Shown here one piece after another: positions 12,960-23,115 of a DNA stretch of 64,000 nt. Position 1 is the first letter of the stretch; each line of letters opens with the position of its first letter. This DNA is from Argentina anserina (taxonomy: Eukaryota > Streptophyta > Magnoliopsida > Rosales > Rosaceae), in the NCBI RefSeq assembly GCF_933775445.1, contig NC_065875.1:24799555-24863554 (forward strand), read 5' to 3'. The notes below the pieces were generated by a model that searched no databases, was not told the DNA's origin, and was given only the letters and a program-made list of their open reading frames with translations. The translations under genes were made by a program, and so were the position numbers.

Positions 12960-12962
12960 CAA
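12960..12962. repeat. Left target-site duplication of the CACTA element (CAA)
   Basis: The trinucleotide CAA directly precedes the CACTA terminus and is repeated directly after the other terminus at 14608-14610. Three-base duplications are the rule for CACTA elements. Confidence 0.85.
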
Positions 12963-13346
12963 CACTACACAAGAAAACAGATTTAACGTGCATTGCATGT
13001 TGTCAAAAGGTAATTGATAACAGTTAGTGCATGTTGTAGATGCCAAAGTCATTAAAAGTCCAAGTAGTTTTAACAACGCGTTTTGCACGTAAAAAGAAGA
13101 GCATAAATGTTGTAATCTTGTAACAACACTACAACATGCAAAATTTATAGTATTTTTTAACAACACTCAATGCATGTAGTTACAAATTTTCAACAACATA
13201 CATAGTGCGTTATACTTTTTAGCAACACTTTAAATTTTGTTAATGCAGTAATCCCTTATTTTTGTCGGTATTTCTGGACATAGATTATATTAAATGCAAT
13301 ATCAAGAGCTTAGGATGGAGAGGTTAAAGATCATCTCTCTCTAGTA

Positions 13347-13889
13347 TAGGGGTGGGCATAAAAAACGGAAATCCCGATCCGTCCCGAAATTCGTAGGGAC
13401 GGGACGGGACGGAGGTCTAAAAACATTCGTCCCGTCCCGATCCCGTTCCGTTTCATAATAGTGGGACGGGACGTGGGACGAATAATTTTTATCCCGCTTC
13501 GTCCCATCCCGTCCCACCTTTAATGAAAACTTAAAAATTCTTATGTATTTGTATTAAAATGAAACTAATTTATGTTCTTAATAACTCCAAAATTATATCA
13601 ATTCAAATAATAATGATAAATTATAATATTTTGAACATAATATGTATTTTTTTGGTTAAAATTTCATTATTAAATGTTATTTTGTTAATGAAAAAGTAAA
13701 AATATAGGTTTTTATTTAACTTTATAGGAAGGTGGGATTTGTCCCGTCCCGTCCCAACCAGGATTAATCCCGAGTGGGATGCATTCTTAAAAACCCTCGT
13801 CCCGTCCCGATCCCGTTCCGATTCAAAAGAGTGGGACGGGACGTGGGATGAGCCCCGTCCCGTCCCATCCCGTCCCGTGCCCACCCCTA
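13347..13889. mobile_element. hAT-type MITE nested in the CACTA element
   Basis: Perfect 12 bp terminal inverted repeats (TAGGGGTGGGCA and TGCCCACCCCTA) bound a 543 bp element. It is flanked by a perfect 8 bp target duplication CTCTAGTA at 13339-13346 and 13890-13897, diagnostic of hAT elements. Near each end are arrays of GGGACGGGACGGG and its complement, which make the ends strongly self-complementary. The middle is AT-rich with no coding capacity, so it needs a transposase from elsewhere. Confidence 0.93.
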
Positions 13890-14117
13890 CTCTAGTATTC
13901 AGCTGACATGTGCCTTTGTGTGCTACTCTCCCTTTTCAGTTTTTAACATCATATCACAACATGCAACATGTTGTCATTTTGAATATATTTGACAACGTGC
14001 TAATAACAACATGCTTAATAATCAACATGTCAATGACCCATGTGGTTATATATAGTTTTCTACAACGTGCATTTCTTGTATGTTGTTATAAATAATAATC
14101 GACAACATGCATTTAGA

Positions 14118-14553
14118 CATGGTTCTAAAAATTGGCCGCCTAGGCCCTAGGCGATGCCCCTCCGTTCCAATTTCGTCTAAATCGGTGGTTCTGGGCAGCG
14201 AGCGATTCATCGGCTGCCTAGGCGGGTTGGGCTGAGCAGCCCAATTAATCCTTTTTTTTTAACTAAAGGCCCAAGCAACAAACCAAAAAATCCCTCACGC
14301 CCTAGCCTCCCCCTCACTCCCTCACGCCTCTCATATTGTTTTTTAATTTCTAAATTTTTAAGAACATTGTTGTAGAACATTTTATTTATTTTGAGGTAAT
14401 TTTTGCTATTTTGGAACATTAAAATGCTTTTTAAGTCTTATATATTTATTTGTTATTACGAATAATAATAATATTAAAAAAACCACCTAGGCAGCGACTA
14501 GGCATCCGTTTAATGGCACTGGTTGTCTGCCTAGACATCCGTTTAAAACCTTG
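14118..14553. mobile_element. Second small nested element with GCCTAGGC motifs
   Basis: The left end CATGGTTCTAAAAATTGG resembles the reverse complement of the right end (CAAGGTTTTAAACGGATG), and CCTAGGC-like motifs lie inside both ends. The flanking 8-mers CATTTAGA (14110-14117) and TTTTTAGA (14554-14561) match at 6 of 8 positions. This fits an older hAT-like element, but the degeneracy leaves the class open. It has no coding capacity. Confidence 0.6.
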
Positions 14554-14607
14554 TTTTTAGAGCATGTTGTTATTATATTGTTGTCATATATCACTTTTCT
14601 TGTAGTG

Positions 14608-14610
14608 CAA
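14608..14610. repeat. Right target-site duplication of the CACTA element (CAA)
   Basis: This is the copy of the CAA at 12960-12962. Collapsing the two copies and removing the element joins the flanking PPR remnant in frame through a VLSAC-type motif. Confidence 0.85.
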
Positions 14611-15440
14611 GCACTTAGCACTGCCACGAAAAGTGACTTCGTAAGGTTGGCAGCCCTCTCTTTCCATCCTGTAGAAGAGCCTCAAAGCATGCTCTGCCTC
14701 CCCATAAATCATCATGGTAGTTTCACATCCCTGTTTTCCATGCTTTCGAAAATGACATTAGCCTTGTCTAGAAAACCACGGCATTGCCGCGGTATTTAGC
14801 ACACATATCAACTAGGCTGTTCCCAGGACCGCATCCAAAACCAATTCTTCCTCCACATTATAACAGTTCCACAATTCCACAAAACAACATTCTTCTCAGC
14901 AACTCCATCGACTAATTCGACGCACCAATTCATTTTCTCCATTATTTGCGTACACATCAATGAAAGCAGTAACCACATGCAAATGCAGTAGCCATGACAC
15001 TCTTCTCCAAGGTAACTCCTCAGGTCACAAATGGCTGATAATTGATGTACAACGGTGGTTACACAGGCTCCAAAACTAGCTCTGCACATTTGTTTAAATC
15101 AACAATCACACGATGCTGCGTGGCATGAAGGTAAACCACCCATCATAGTATTCCATGAAAGTGATGAAACCAATCATTTCTGTGAGGCATTTTGTCCGAC
15201 TCATTGCTAATGAAATACGCTCTGAGCAAAATGGAGGATGATAATGAATGTGGTGAATGGAAAGAGCACAGGAGCTTGCTTGAGGCGAAAGGGTTGTGTT
15301 AGAGACCGGTGTTGACCGTAGAGCCATGAATTGGGCGATTTCTGAGACAACGTGCAAGTATTGGAGAAATGAACTGTGTGTTTCCGGAGGCCAAGGATCG
15401 AGTCTTTGCACAGCAGACAGGGTTTAGGGAATGGTTTATA

Positions 15441-15847
15441 TTTGTATTTGAATGAGGAAAACGCAATTCCCGCCTTTTTATTTTTCTAGAACCTAGCTGG
15501 TGATGCTTCTGTAAAAAGCGTTTTTGCTCGTTAGCACTTTGAAAAGCATTTATGCCCTCTTTGAAACTATGTCTGGCTCTGCCCATGAAGTCCTTGTCGC
15601 TAAGAAATAAGATGAAGTGGAAAAACAGTACAGAGGTTGCAACTGCAGCTTCTAAGGGAATACACACATTAATTCAATCACACTAATTTACAGGAGGATC
15701 CATCATATACATTGATGCACTGAACATCGAAAACTTGCGGGAAGCATGTGTCACAGTAGCTACGAAGAGTTTCAATGCTGATTCCTCTGTAACAATGAAA
15801 GGTCATCACAGCAGGGAAGGAGTATACAGAAGTAGGTCGATACAAAA
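15441..15847. other. Spacer between GCD1-like 3' end and the PPR remnant
   Basis: Probably holds the 3' UTR of the minus-strand GCD1-like gene and the upstream region of the PPR pseudogene. No separate gene can be supported. Confidence 0.4.
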
Positions 15848-17355
15848 CTACCTATTCTTGTAAGAGGTAAGATTGCTGCTAATTGGAGTCCTTTCCTCCT
15901 TGAAGGGTTGGGTTGATGCATCTGATAGATTTGGTAACCTTGAAACAGCACCTTTGCCTTTCCTAGCATTTGGCCCCAGTTCCTCTATCATGTATTTCCA
16001 CCCATCAATTGGTCTCCTTCGACTAAATATGTGAGTCTTGATAAAACTAGCAATCTGCACACCAGAATGTTACCATTAGTAAGAAAAGAGAGCAGAAATT
16101 AGTTATCCAATTGAGCATATGAAATAAATATGTAAAACAGAAACCAAAAATTTATAGGTCCTTATGAGAAACATATTCTTAAGCAAGGGAGTGACTTTAG
16201 AGCCGCAGCCATGGCCAATGTGTGTCACCATTCAACATAGATATCTCAATCTCACAAGCTTTCTGTGACCAAATCTGATGCCCCACAATCATTTCTAGTT
16301 TAGCCATTGCTCCACTTAACTACGGAGAACACTATATACAGGTAATTGCATCAATTGGGTTATTCCCACCATTTATTCAAGCTTATACTCATAAATTCAA
16401 AAATAATGAACATGCAATTCTGTGTTACCGAATGTACGCGCACCTGAAACTTGTTATACGCAATTCGACGCTCAAACTCTTGGAGCAGAATATCCTCTTC
16501 CCTCTGTGTCATCTCCCACACACTCCCCTCTTGAGCCTTGGATGTCGTCTCCCAACCATCCGGCTTGTTCTTGAAATCATCCCCACTCGGCGCCTTCGCA
16601 TTTTCCAAATCATCGTTCGTAGCATCAAAAATACTGCCATTACATCCCAACATTACACACAACTAAAAAGTAAAATAAAAAACGCACCCTGCTCAAATCC
16701 AATCAACAATGCCGAAATGTAACACACTGGCCACACTACACAATGCCATCAAAAATTTGATCTTCAAACTATAACAACTGAAATGAACAAAGCAGTATGA
16801 AACCAATACAGCAGAAACTCACTCATTGCAGCTATCAAGCAACCGTTCAATATCGTCGCCGCCGCAATCAGCTAACTTAGCCTCCTGCTGCTTCTCAATC
16901 TCCTTCATCCAAAGCCCGGCGTGAATTCTCTGCTTCTTCAACCTATAGTCCTTCTTTATATTCTCCAAGCTATAAAGCTCACCACTCCCGCTCTGCTGCT
17001 TCTTCTTCTCCTCTTTAGGTTTCCTTCTCTCGTCCCAGTTCGCATTCATGTCCTCCACAAACGCCTTCGTCTCCGGGTCGGCGTCGGACGCGATCACGAC
17101 CTCCGGCGCCGCCGCGGACGGCGAGAGATTCTCGTCTGTCTCCCATGGAGCTCTGTCGTTCTCGGAGGGTGGATCATGCGGGAGCCACGCCGTCTCCCAC
17201 GCGTCGTTCCACTCGTCGTCGGATTTCTTAGGGTTCCGATTGGGGGCGGAGGGTTTGGTGGAGAAAGATTTGAAATTGACGGTGGGGATGAGTTGGGTTT
17301 TGATCAGAGAGTCTATTAGAGTAGTCTTCGTTGCTAATTTCACAAGGCTCTGCAT
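15848..17355 (-). CDS. GCD1: GAMETE CELL DEFECTIVE 1-like mitochondrial protein
   Basis: The protein is 309 aa from three exons on the minus strand: 17355-16823, 16633-16444 and 16054-15848. The introns are GT..AG and the total is in frame. The N-terminus (MQSLVKLATKTTLIDSLIK) is basic, hydroxyl-rich and lacks acids, as in a mitochondrial presequence. Then come an acidic, Trp-rich stretch (DDEWNDAWETAWLPHD, about 46-61), a lysine-rich helix (KKDYRLKKQRIHAGLWMKEI), an acidic linker ending in REEDILLQEFERRI, and a highly conserved C-terminal block (IASFIKTHIFSRRRPIDGWK, then NARKGKGAVSRLP). I recognise this as the plant-specific GCD1 family, reported as mitochondrial and needed for gamete and embryo development. 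The name is from memory; the biochemical role is unclear, and a mitoribosome-linked role is one possibility. Confidence 0.8.
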
Positions 17356-17439
17356 AATTTCTGAGGTTGATCAAATGAGGGTTTTAGTGGAAAGCTTAAA
17401 CCCTAGTTTTACAGGTACAGAGAAGGATGAAGAGATGCT

Positions 17440-17495
17440 TTCTTGTTTTAGTGGGCTGGGCGCTACAAGGTTTCATAATGGGCCAATTTAGCCCG
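17440..17495 (-). promoter_or_regulatory. GGCCCA (site II-like) motifs upstream of the GCD1-like gene
   Basis: About 100 bp upstream of the minus-strand start codon are GTGGGCTGGGC and ATGGGCCAATTTAGCCC. GGGCC/GGCCCA motifs are known TCP-binding site II elements, common in promoters of plant mitochondrial and ribosomal protein genes, which fits the predicted product. Confidence 0.5.
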
Positions 17496-18038
17496 TTGAA
17501 ATATAGATATTGATAATTAGACTCTAATTAGAAAGATAGATTATTTGTTGCAAAGCGTGTAAATACATGATTTACTGTGGATAAAATTGCATGATAGTCA
17601 AATATATAAATGACTAAGATCGCATTGTGTAATTTAACGCCCCGTCTACAAAAATTTCTAAATTATGAGTATTGGACAATGTATATGTCTTTTTCTTTTC
17701 CAGCTTAAAGCATGTTTTAGACAGGAAGCATTATTGTCCAACTGTCTATGGCAACTCCAACTTGATGACGACAGTATATTAAGATTGAATAGAAACATAC
17801 ATTATTGGAGTAATTATGAAAACAAAAATTGCAAAAACAAATTATAGGTGTTAAAGTATCATCATTACCGATTTAAAAATAGTGTCGTTTTGCTTAGACA
17901 AAATGCTCATAATTTAGAAGTAAAATGGAGATGAGAGAGTCCATCACCATCAAACTGCAACTTGCAGTAAGTGTGTAGGGGCAATGACTAAGTAGTGATA
18001 TTTTTTTTCCTTGTGTTAATAAGGAAAATGTAAGATCC
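17496..18038. other. Intergenic, nothing seen
   Basis: AT-rich spacer upstream of the GCD1-like gene with no convincing coding frame or repeat border. Confidence 0.4.
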
Positions 18039-18057
18039 AAATACCCCGATTTGAATG

Positions 18058-18240
18058 TAGTGGTAATGCAGGCTGCATCTGCATGTTGGGCGAATGCTGA
18101 TGTGATACTCCTAATAATAGGAGGTCACTAGTTTGATCATTCGCATATGAAAAACACCTCATAGGGAGGACATGTACCGTATCTGTTATCTGAATCCAGA
18201 GTGGTAGACCCACTCATCCACTAATTTGTTTGTACCAAAA
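18058..18240 (+). mobile_element. SINE with perfect 19 bp target duplication
   Basis: A 183 bp insertion begins TAGTGGTAATGCAGG (an A-box-like start), has a degenerate B-box-like stretch near CTAGTTTGATCATTC, and ends TTTGTTTGTACC followed by an A run. It is flanked by perfect 19 bp direct repeats AAATACCCCGATTTGAATG at 18039-18057 and 18241-18259. Long variable duplications, an A-tail and tRNA-like internal promoter boxes are the signature of a tRNA-derived SINE moved by LINE machinery. The perfect duplication implies a fairly recent insertion. Confidence 0.88.
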
Positions 18241-18259
18241 AAATACCCCGATTTGAATG

Positions 18260-19358
18260 CGAAAAATATAGATTAGCCTAAAACAGATCGAAAAGGACAT
18301 GAATTAGTATAAAACTAAGATCAAACTGTGTATATACTTGCCGATTGAAGACAATATACCAAGTAGCTAAGATGGCGTGTTAGAGATTTTAGAAATGTAA
18401 AGCATGTATTCAAAGACGGCCGCAACAGACAGGCTATGTGGCTGAGGAATCTTCCCTCAAAACCAACTTCTCTTTGTACGTTCTAAACAAAATTGATGAA
18501 GGTGGAGTCGTACACGTACTTTATTAATCTTTCTATTTCCTACTTATTCGTGGTGCTCTCTATTACATTAATATGTAGGATTTGGAATCTGGAAAAATAG
18601 ACCTCGAGCCAACCACTTGGTTTTAGGTTGTCGTCGACTTTGCAAATGCAGATATCTGGTTTAATTAAACCATCTTGGACAGTTTCAGATGATGATGCAT
18701 GCCACTCTTTGTCACCCCCATCATTATCGAACCTTACATTATTGAGAAATCCAAAACCACTAAAATAAGTATATAACTCAAAGATATTTTTATGATCTTC
18801 CATATAATAATGAACACGGTTTAACTACGTTAGATACTTAGATATGTATCGAACATACAATAGCATTAGCTACTTAATAATTAGGCTCTATACGTCAATC
18901 TAAACAATTAGCTTATCTCATAACAACGGTAAGATGTGAATTGTGATCACTAAAACATAAATTATATTAATTTAATTAAAAAATGGGATTCATGATCCAC
19001 TCCACCAAAAACTTATCGGTTTGTACGTTGAAAACTAGAAAATGACCGGTGTATAAAACTTTTGCAATTGAAACTAAGAGTAGTATGGCGCCGGACCAAA
19101 ATTATAATATTCCGGCCGGTATGCAAAGGTCACAATCGAATTGATGCCTGCATCTGATCGGAGACTTGCTGGAAATCAACTTGCAACTGCCGACGATATT
19201 CTAACGGGTACGGCACGCTCCTTCCTACTTAATTGTATGAGTTTCTATTTTCTAAGTCATCCCGTCTATTTCAAACTAGAGAACAAACACAGTCGCTCCA
19301 CTATACCGATGCATGCCCCCAATTCAAAATCAAATCTTCTAGGAAGGCTTCATGCAAT
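18260..19358. other. Intergenic, nothing seen
   Basis: AT-rich spacer. Short open frames here have no recognisable protein features. Confidence 0.4.
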
Positions 19359-19973
19359 GGCGGATCTTAGAAGTGTGTTTAGGGGATGCTTGATCTAGAT
19401 TTATAATCTAGGGAGAGTTTGAAATTTGGGCGGTGACCAAATTTTTTTTTTTTTTACAATGTACACAAAAGACGAGATTCAACCAATGTACACAAAATAT
19501 TTTGTGATTCAAACTTTTGAACTAATTGTTTTACATTATCTGCATCAAAATACCTCCAAGCGTATGTAACCGAGAGTTGATGGAAAGCAAACACAGAAAG
19601 TCAGAAATCTCAAATGGAAAAATGCCCAATTCGATCATGACATCCAGTGTTCGCTGGAGGCCGCGCATAACTTCTTGGTGGAATGGTTGAGTGAGTCTAA
19701 TCTCAAGTGTGATCTATCACTCTAATTTAAGAATTAAATTTTAGTTTTTAGGATTATAGATTTAATTTTATAGAAAAAAAATAGGTCTTCCGTGTGAGAT
19801 AGGAGAAGTTGGTGTGAGAAAAGATTTAGTGTAGGTGGGTGTAGATGTAGGTGTTGGTGGGGAATTGAGCGTGACAAAGAAAACAAGGAATACTAACTCT
19901 AATTTTAAAAAATTAATACCATTTTTTTTTACTAATTGACCTGGGATGCTTTAACCTTTTACAAGGATCCGCC
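19359..19973. repeat. Candidate repeat bounded by inverted GGCGGATC
   Basis: The left edge GGCGGATCTTAG and right edge AAGGATCCGCC are short inverted repeats, and both inner flanks share GGGATGCTT-like words. No duplicated target site could be established. It may be an old element or retroelement fragment. Confidence 0.3.
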
Positions 19974-22431
19974 CTGCTCCATGCATGCTATCGAGTCTCT
20001 TCTTTGTTCTTAGCTCTTAGAAATGTCTACCCAATCAAACGGTTCAATTATCAACCTAGTTCAACAAGTGTACTGTGTACACGTCTATAATTTGACAAAA
20101 TAGCAACTACGATTTGAATGAGAACCACACGAGTAACGTAATCTTGACTTATCAACAGTTCTTCGTTGGTCATGAAATGGAACACCATTCCAGAGAATAA
20201 TTAATGGAATTTGCAACGTACTCGATCGATCTCTTGTCACAATCTATGAGCTTGGCTTCAATGGCTTCATTGGCTTGTATGTTGAAGAACTTAATGACTG
20301 TTTGTTTCACCAATATCTTAACGTGTCTCTATCCATTCAACCTGAATACTGAATATATGCCCAATGGTAGGGTGTTTAAATTATAAATCAACAGCAAAAA
20401 TGTTTGGTGAAATAAACAGCAATAAAAGTTGCAGTTTATAGTAGTTGCCAAATAAATATCTATCCGTTCATAGCTCATCAAGCTAGGTTGAGAATAATTA
20501 CATCGGACCAAACTAGACCTAAAGCAGTTGAAAGTTGAAAGTAACCGAAATCGAATCATCAATTGTTATCTCCATCCATATACAGCCGATTGAAACTTCA
20601 AAAGTAAAAAACAATATCATAAGTTCGAGTTTATCCAACCACCACGTATGATCTTAACCCTTCAACACACAGGTTAGATTTCCGCATGTGGTGATTGAAA
20701 TTTAATCTCAGTATACTTCGTGACTATAAGGGAGAAGTAATTTAGTACTGATTAGTCGATAGGCCTACACATCTTTTTTCCGAACACAGTTCATCATTTT
20801 AAGTTTTTAACCCTTCCCGTATCTTTATAAAAATTTCGCCGACACTTAATAGTTAAGAGGGGAGAAACGTTGCAACACAACACATGGCTAAGCTAATTAT
20901 CTAAAAGATCTATAAAGTCTTTCAAACGACCATTGATCTCGATCTGAAAAGGAGTTAGTGCGGTTCAGTCGAGCAAAAATAAAAGAAAAAGACGTTGTAG
21001 TGTATCGGCACAGGCCTGTGAAATCCGTGAATCACAATGAATGCCACCCCGTATCATCATCTGATTGTTCACAGTTCAGTAACTCTCTCGGGCCCCTAAA
21101 TGTCACCACCGTCGGACCCAATCAACCATGCATGCATGCTCCATACCCATCCCTCTCTTACATCATCATCATCATGATAATCGCTATTCACATCCCATCA
21201 CCATTAATTTCTTTTATTATTGAGAAAGAATATCTGAAAAGTAGCGTATGGCATTGGCCATGGCAGACAAGGCATTTACCTCGTCAGTCTCTCACCCACC
21301 TTCTTCTTTCCGGCCTTCGCTTCAAGGACGCCCTCCCCTGCCCTCCACGCTCTAATTATTTGTTCCACAGTTGCACCAGACTCGGGTTCCGGTCATGTGT
21401 GCCGTGTTCTCAAGTACTAACTACGGCCTAGGGGTGTGCATTTATTTCTCACCGGAAATGTGGTCCGCACCGGTTTAAACCGGCCGATGGAGGACCGCAT
21501 GCATGGACTGCATTAGATTGTGAAAGTATTCACTCTTTTTAGACCTAGAAACTCATTCTTCACGGAGAGAGCTAATCAAGACGAATCCTCCCTCTGAGAA
21601 ACTGTAAAAAGGTGCTTTTTTCCGGCAACGAGGCCTATGAGTTTACACCGGCGACCTTATTCAGTCATCCTCCTCACGGATCCGTCGGGCCACTTGATAA
21701 CAAAATCTCATACAAAATGACAGCTTTGGCCTGTTTGTACTCGTCTTCGCACGAACCAATATGATATACTTTAACCTTTTATTTTATGGGACGCCGTGTC
21801 ACGCTCGTACCTACGGTGATTGAGAGATGGGCTAAAACTAAAGTAAAAGCATAGTTTCTGTGGAAATATGTGAATTGCACGCGTAGCGGTGAAAGTGAAT
21901 TACTACAGTTACAGGGTACTTTGGCATCCAATGTCACAACTCACGAGCCTCGTCTTTCTTTTTGCCTACAAATGTCACAAGCTGCTGCTTTATTACTACC
22001 AAGGTAAAAATCCATAGCCAATCCTCATCTTCCAATTATTGAAATTTCACAACAAATAGAATAGAAGGCTTCCGGTTAAGCCGATCATTAACAGTTAATT
22101 TTCCAATGATTCAGCGGGATAAGTTCTATTTAGGCATTCACCGACATTTGATTCGAGATTAATTGAAGCAAAAGGAAATTAAAGAAGCCAATATGATTAG
22201 AAAAGGATGGTAAAAAATTAATATCTTCAATTTCTTTCCTTCTACAAGTTAATCTTCTAAAGAGTGAAGAACAGGACCATTGGACAGTTTCCACTTTCCA
22301 CAAACCAAGAGGGACCAAAATGAAAATTTAAAAGACTTTCCACTTCTCTACATCTCCCTCTAGCCTCTGGGTACACTTATCTCCCAAAGCCACAATTAGA
22401 TCCTTTTTTTTGGCATTTCACCCCATCGCTA
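19974..22431. other. Intergenic, no supported gene
   Basis: A 157-codon open stretch at about 20958-21431 has low-complexity Ile/His content and no recognised domain, so I do not call it a gene. The sequence nearest 22431 is the probable 3' UTR of the minus-strand acidic protein gene. Confidence 0.4.
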
Positions 22432-22983
22432 CTACATGAACAGTTCAGATTGCACCAGGGCATAGTAGTTGGCAGCTTCATCTTCAAGCTCCCACAACCC
22501 ATCACAAAGAGAAAGCCAATTATCCCCAGAACTAAACACTGCCTCCTCCGCATCCTCATACCCACTTCCAACCTCCCGCTGGGGAATCCCTAGCTCGTCG
22601 TCGGAAGCTTCTAGAAGGTGTCTCATAACCATCTCGACGCTACTCTCCCGCTCCTGCTCGTCACCTTCTTTCAAGAACAGTGCCGAGGAGGAAGAAGGAG
22701 AAGAAGAGCCGGAGGAAGAGGAGTTGTACCCTTCCGAGGCATCTACTGTGGTTATGCTACCGAGCTGGTCCGTATTCGAAAGAGAATCATCAGACGAGAG
22801 CTCCTGCTGGAAAGTTGTAATGAGAAAGTTCAAGTCCTGGGCGGGCACCTCTTCTTCTTCTTCAAGAAGAGAGAGTATGTGGTTGTAGGACTTGTGTTGG
22901 CGCTTATTGGGTTCCTCTAACATCTGGGTTTCTTGTGCCTCATCTCTTTGGCGCTTTGAGGATTGTGTCTCAACCATGGCCAT
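22432..22983 (-). CDS. Acidic protein of unknown function (183 aa)
   Basis: A single-exon minus-strand gene starting MAMVETQSSKRQRDEAQETQ. Near the start is a basic KRQRDE plus NKRQHKS stretch that could be a nuclear signal. Then follow a helical block (SYNHILSLLEEEEEVPAQDL and LITTFQQELSS), a Ser-rich linker (about 90-105), and an acidic C-terminal half ending in a conserved-looking block (DNWLSLCDGLWELEDEAANY, then YALVQSELFM). The alternation of hydrophobic and acidic residues resembles a transcriptional activation or co-regulator tail; the helical block is faintly like a SERTA motif. I do not recognise a named family. Its position next to the F-box/kelch gene matches, from memory, the Arabidopsis unknown gene At1g26920. 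A TATA box and GA-rich leader upstream support a real gene. Confidence 0.8.
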   Translation of the reverse strand: MAMVETQSSKRQRDEAQETQMLEEPNKRQHKSYNHILSLLEEEEEVPAQDLNFLITTFQQELSSDDSLSNTDQLGSITTVDASEGYNSSSSGSSSPSSSSALFLKEGDEQERESSVEMVMRHLLEASDDELGIPQREVGSGYEDAEEAVFSSGDNWLSLCDGLWELEDEAANYYALVQSELFM

Positions 22984-23102
22984 GATGATTGTATGAAGCG
23001 GAGTGCGAAAAACCGAAGCAGAGAGAGAGACTGAGAGAGCTTAGTGGAGGATTGAAGAGAGAAGCGAAAGCTTTGGATGAGAGAGAGAGTGGGGAAGGGA
23101 GG

Positions 23103-23112
23103 GTTATATAGG
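23103..23112 (-). promoter_or_regulatory. TATA box for the acidic protein gene
   Basis: On the minus strand the sequence reads CCTATATAACC, about 120 bp upstream of the start codon. The intervening leader is purine/pyrimidine-skewed and repetitive (GA on the plus strand), typical of plant 5' UTRs. Confidence 0.6.
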
Positions 23113-23115
23113 GAG

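Larger units (their letters stand above)
12963..14607. mobile_element. Non-autonomous CACTA (En/Spm) transposon
   Basis: The left terminus reads CACTACACAAGAAAACAG. The right terminus, reverse complemented, reads CACTACAAGAAAAGTGATA. The shared ends match the CACTACAAGAAAA consensus of plant CACTA elements; the left end has two extra bases. A 3 bp duplication (CAA) flanks it. Both subterminal regions are packed with a short motif resembling CAACATGCA/TGCATGTTG in both orientations (for example near 12995, 13027, 13132, 13165, 13960, 14030, 14103 and 14562), as expected for transposase-binding repeats. No transposase is encoded. Of its 1,645 bp, about 980 are two later insertions (13347-13889 and 14118-14553), so the original element was only about 650 bp. 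It lies in the PPR pseudogene and splits its VLSAC motif. Confidence 0.92.
12600..15440 (-). pseudogene. Broken PPR gene split by a CACTA transposon
   Basis: Read on the minus strand, fragments of a pentatricopeptide-repeat protein appear in order but in shifting frames with stops. From about 15440 a degraded N-terminal part; near 15020-14930 HGYC and VTAFIDVYANNGE; near 14900 VAEKNVVLWN; near 14810 GNSLVDMCAKYRG; then LDKANVIFESMENRDV; then GEAEHALRLFYRMEREGCQP and YEVTF up to 14610. After the transposon, SFVPKVEHYGCVIDLL, AGLLEEAHTLMTD and DTTAWRALLSACRVY follow down to about 12700. These are hallmarks of organellar PLS-class PPR proteins with an E-type end. Multiple frameshifts, stops and small deletions show that it is dead, and the CACTA insertion adds a 1.6 kb break. 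PPR proteins normally bind organellar RNA; this copy cannot make one. Confidence 0.9.

Noticed and set aside
16921..17491. Long plus-strand frames opposite GCD1
   Set aside because: These are shadows of the minus-strand GCD1-like first exon, whose protein is clearly conserved.
20958..21431. 157-codon open frame on the plus strand
   Set aside because: It has low-complexity Ile/His-rich stretches, no domain, no splice context and no plausible promoter, so it looks like chance.
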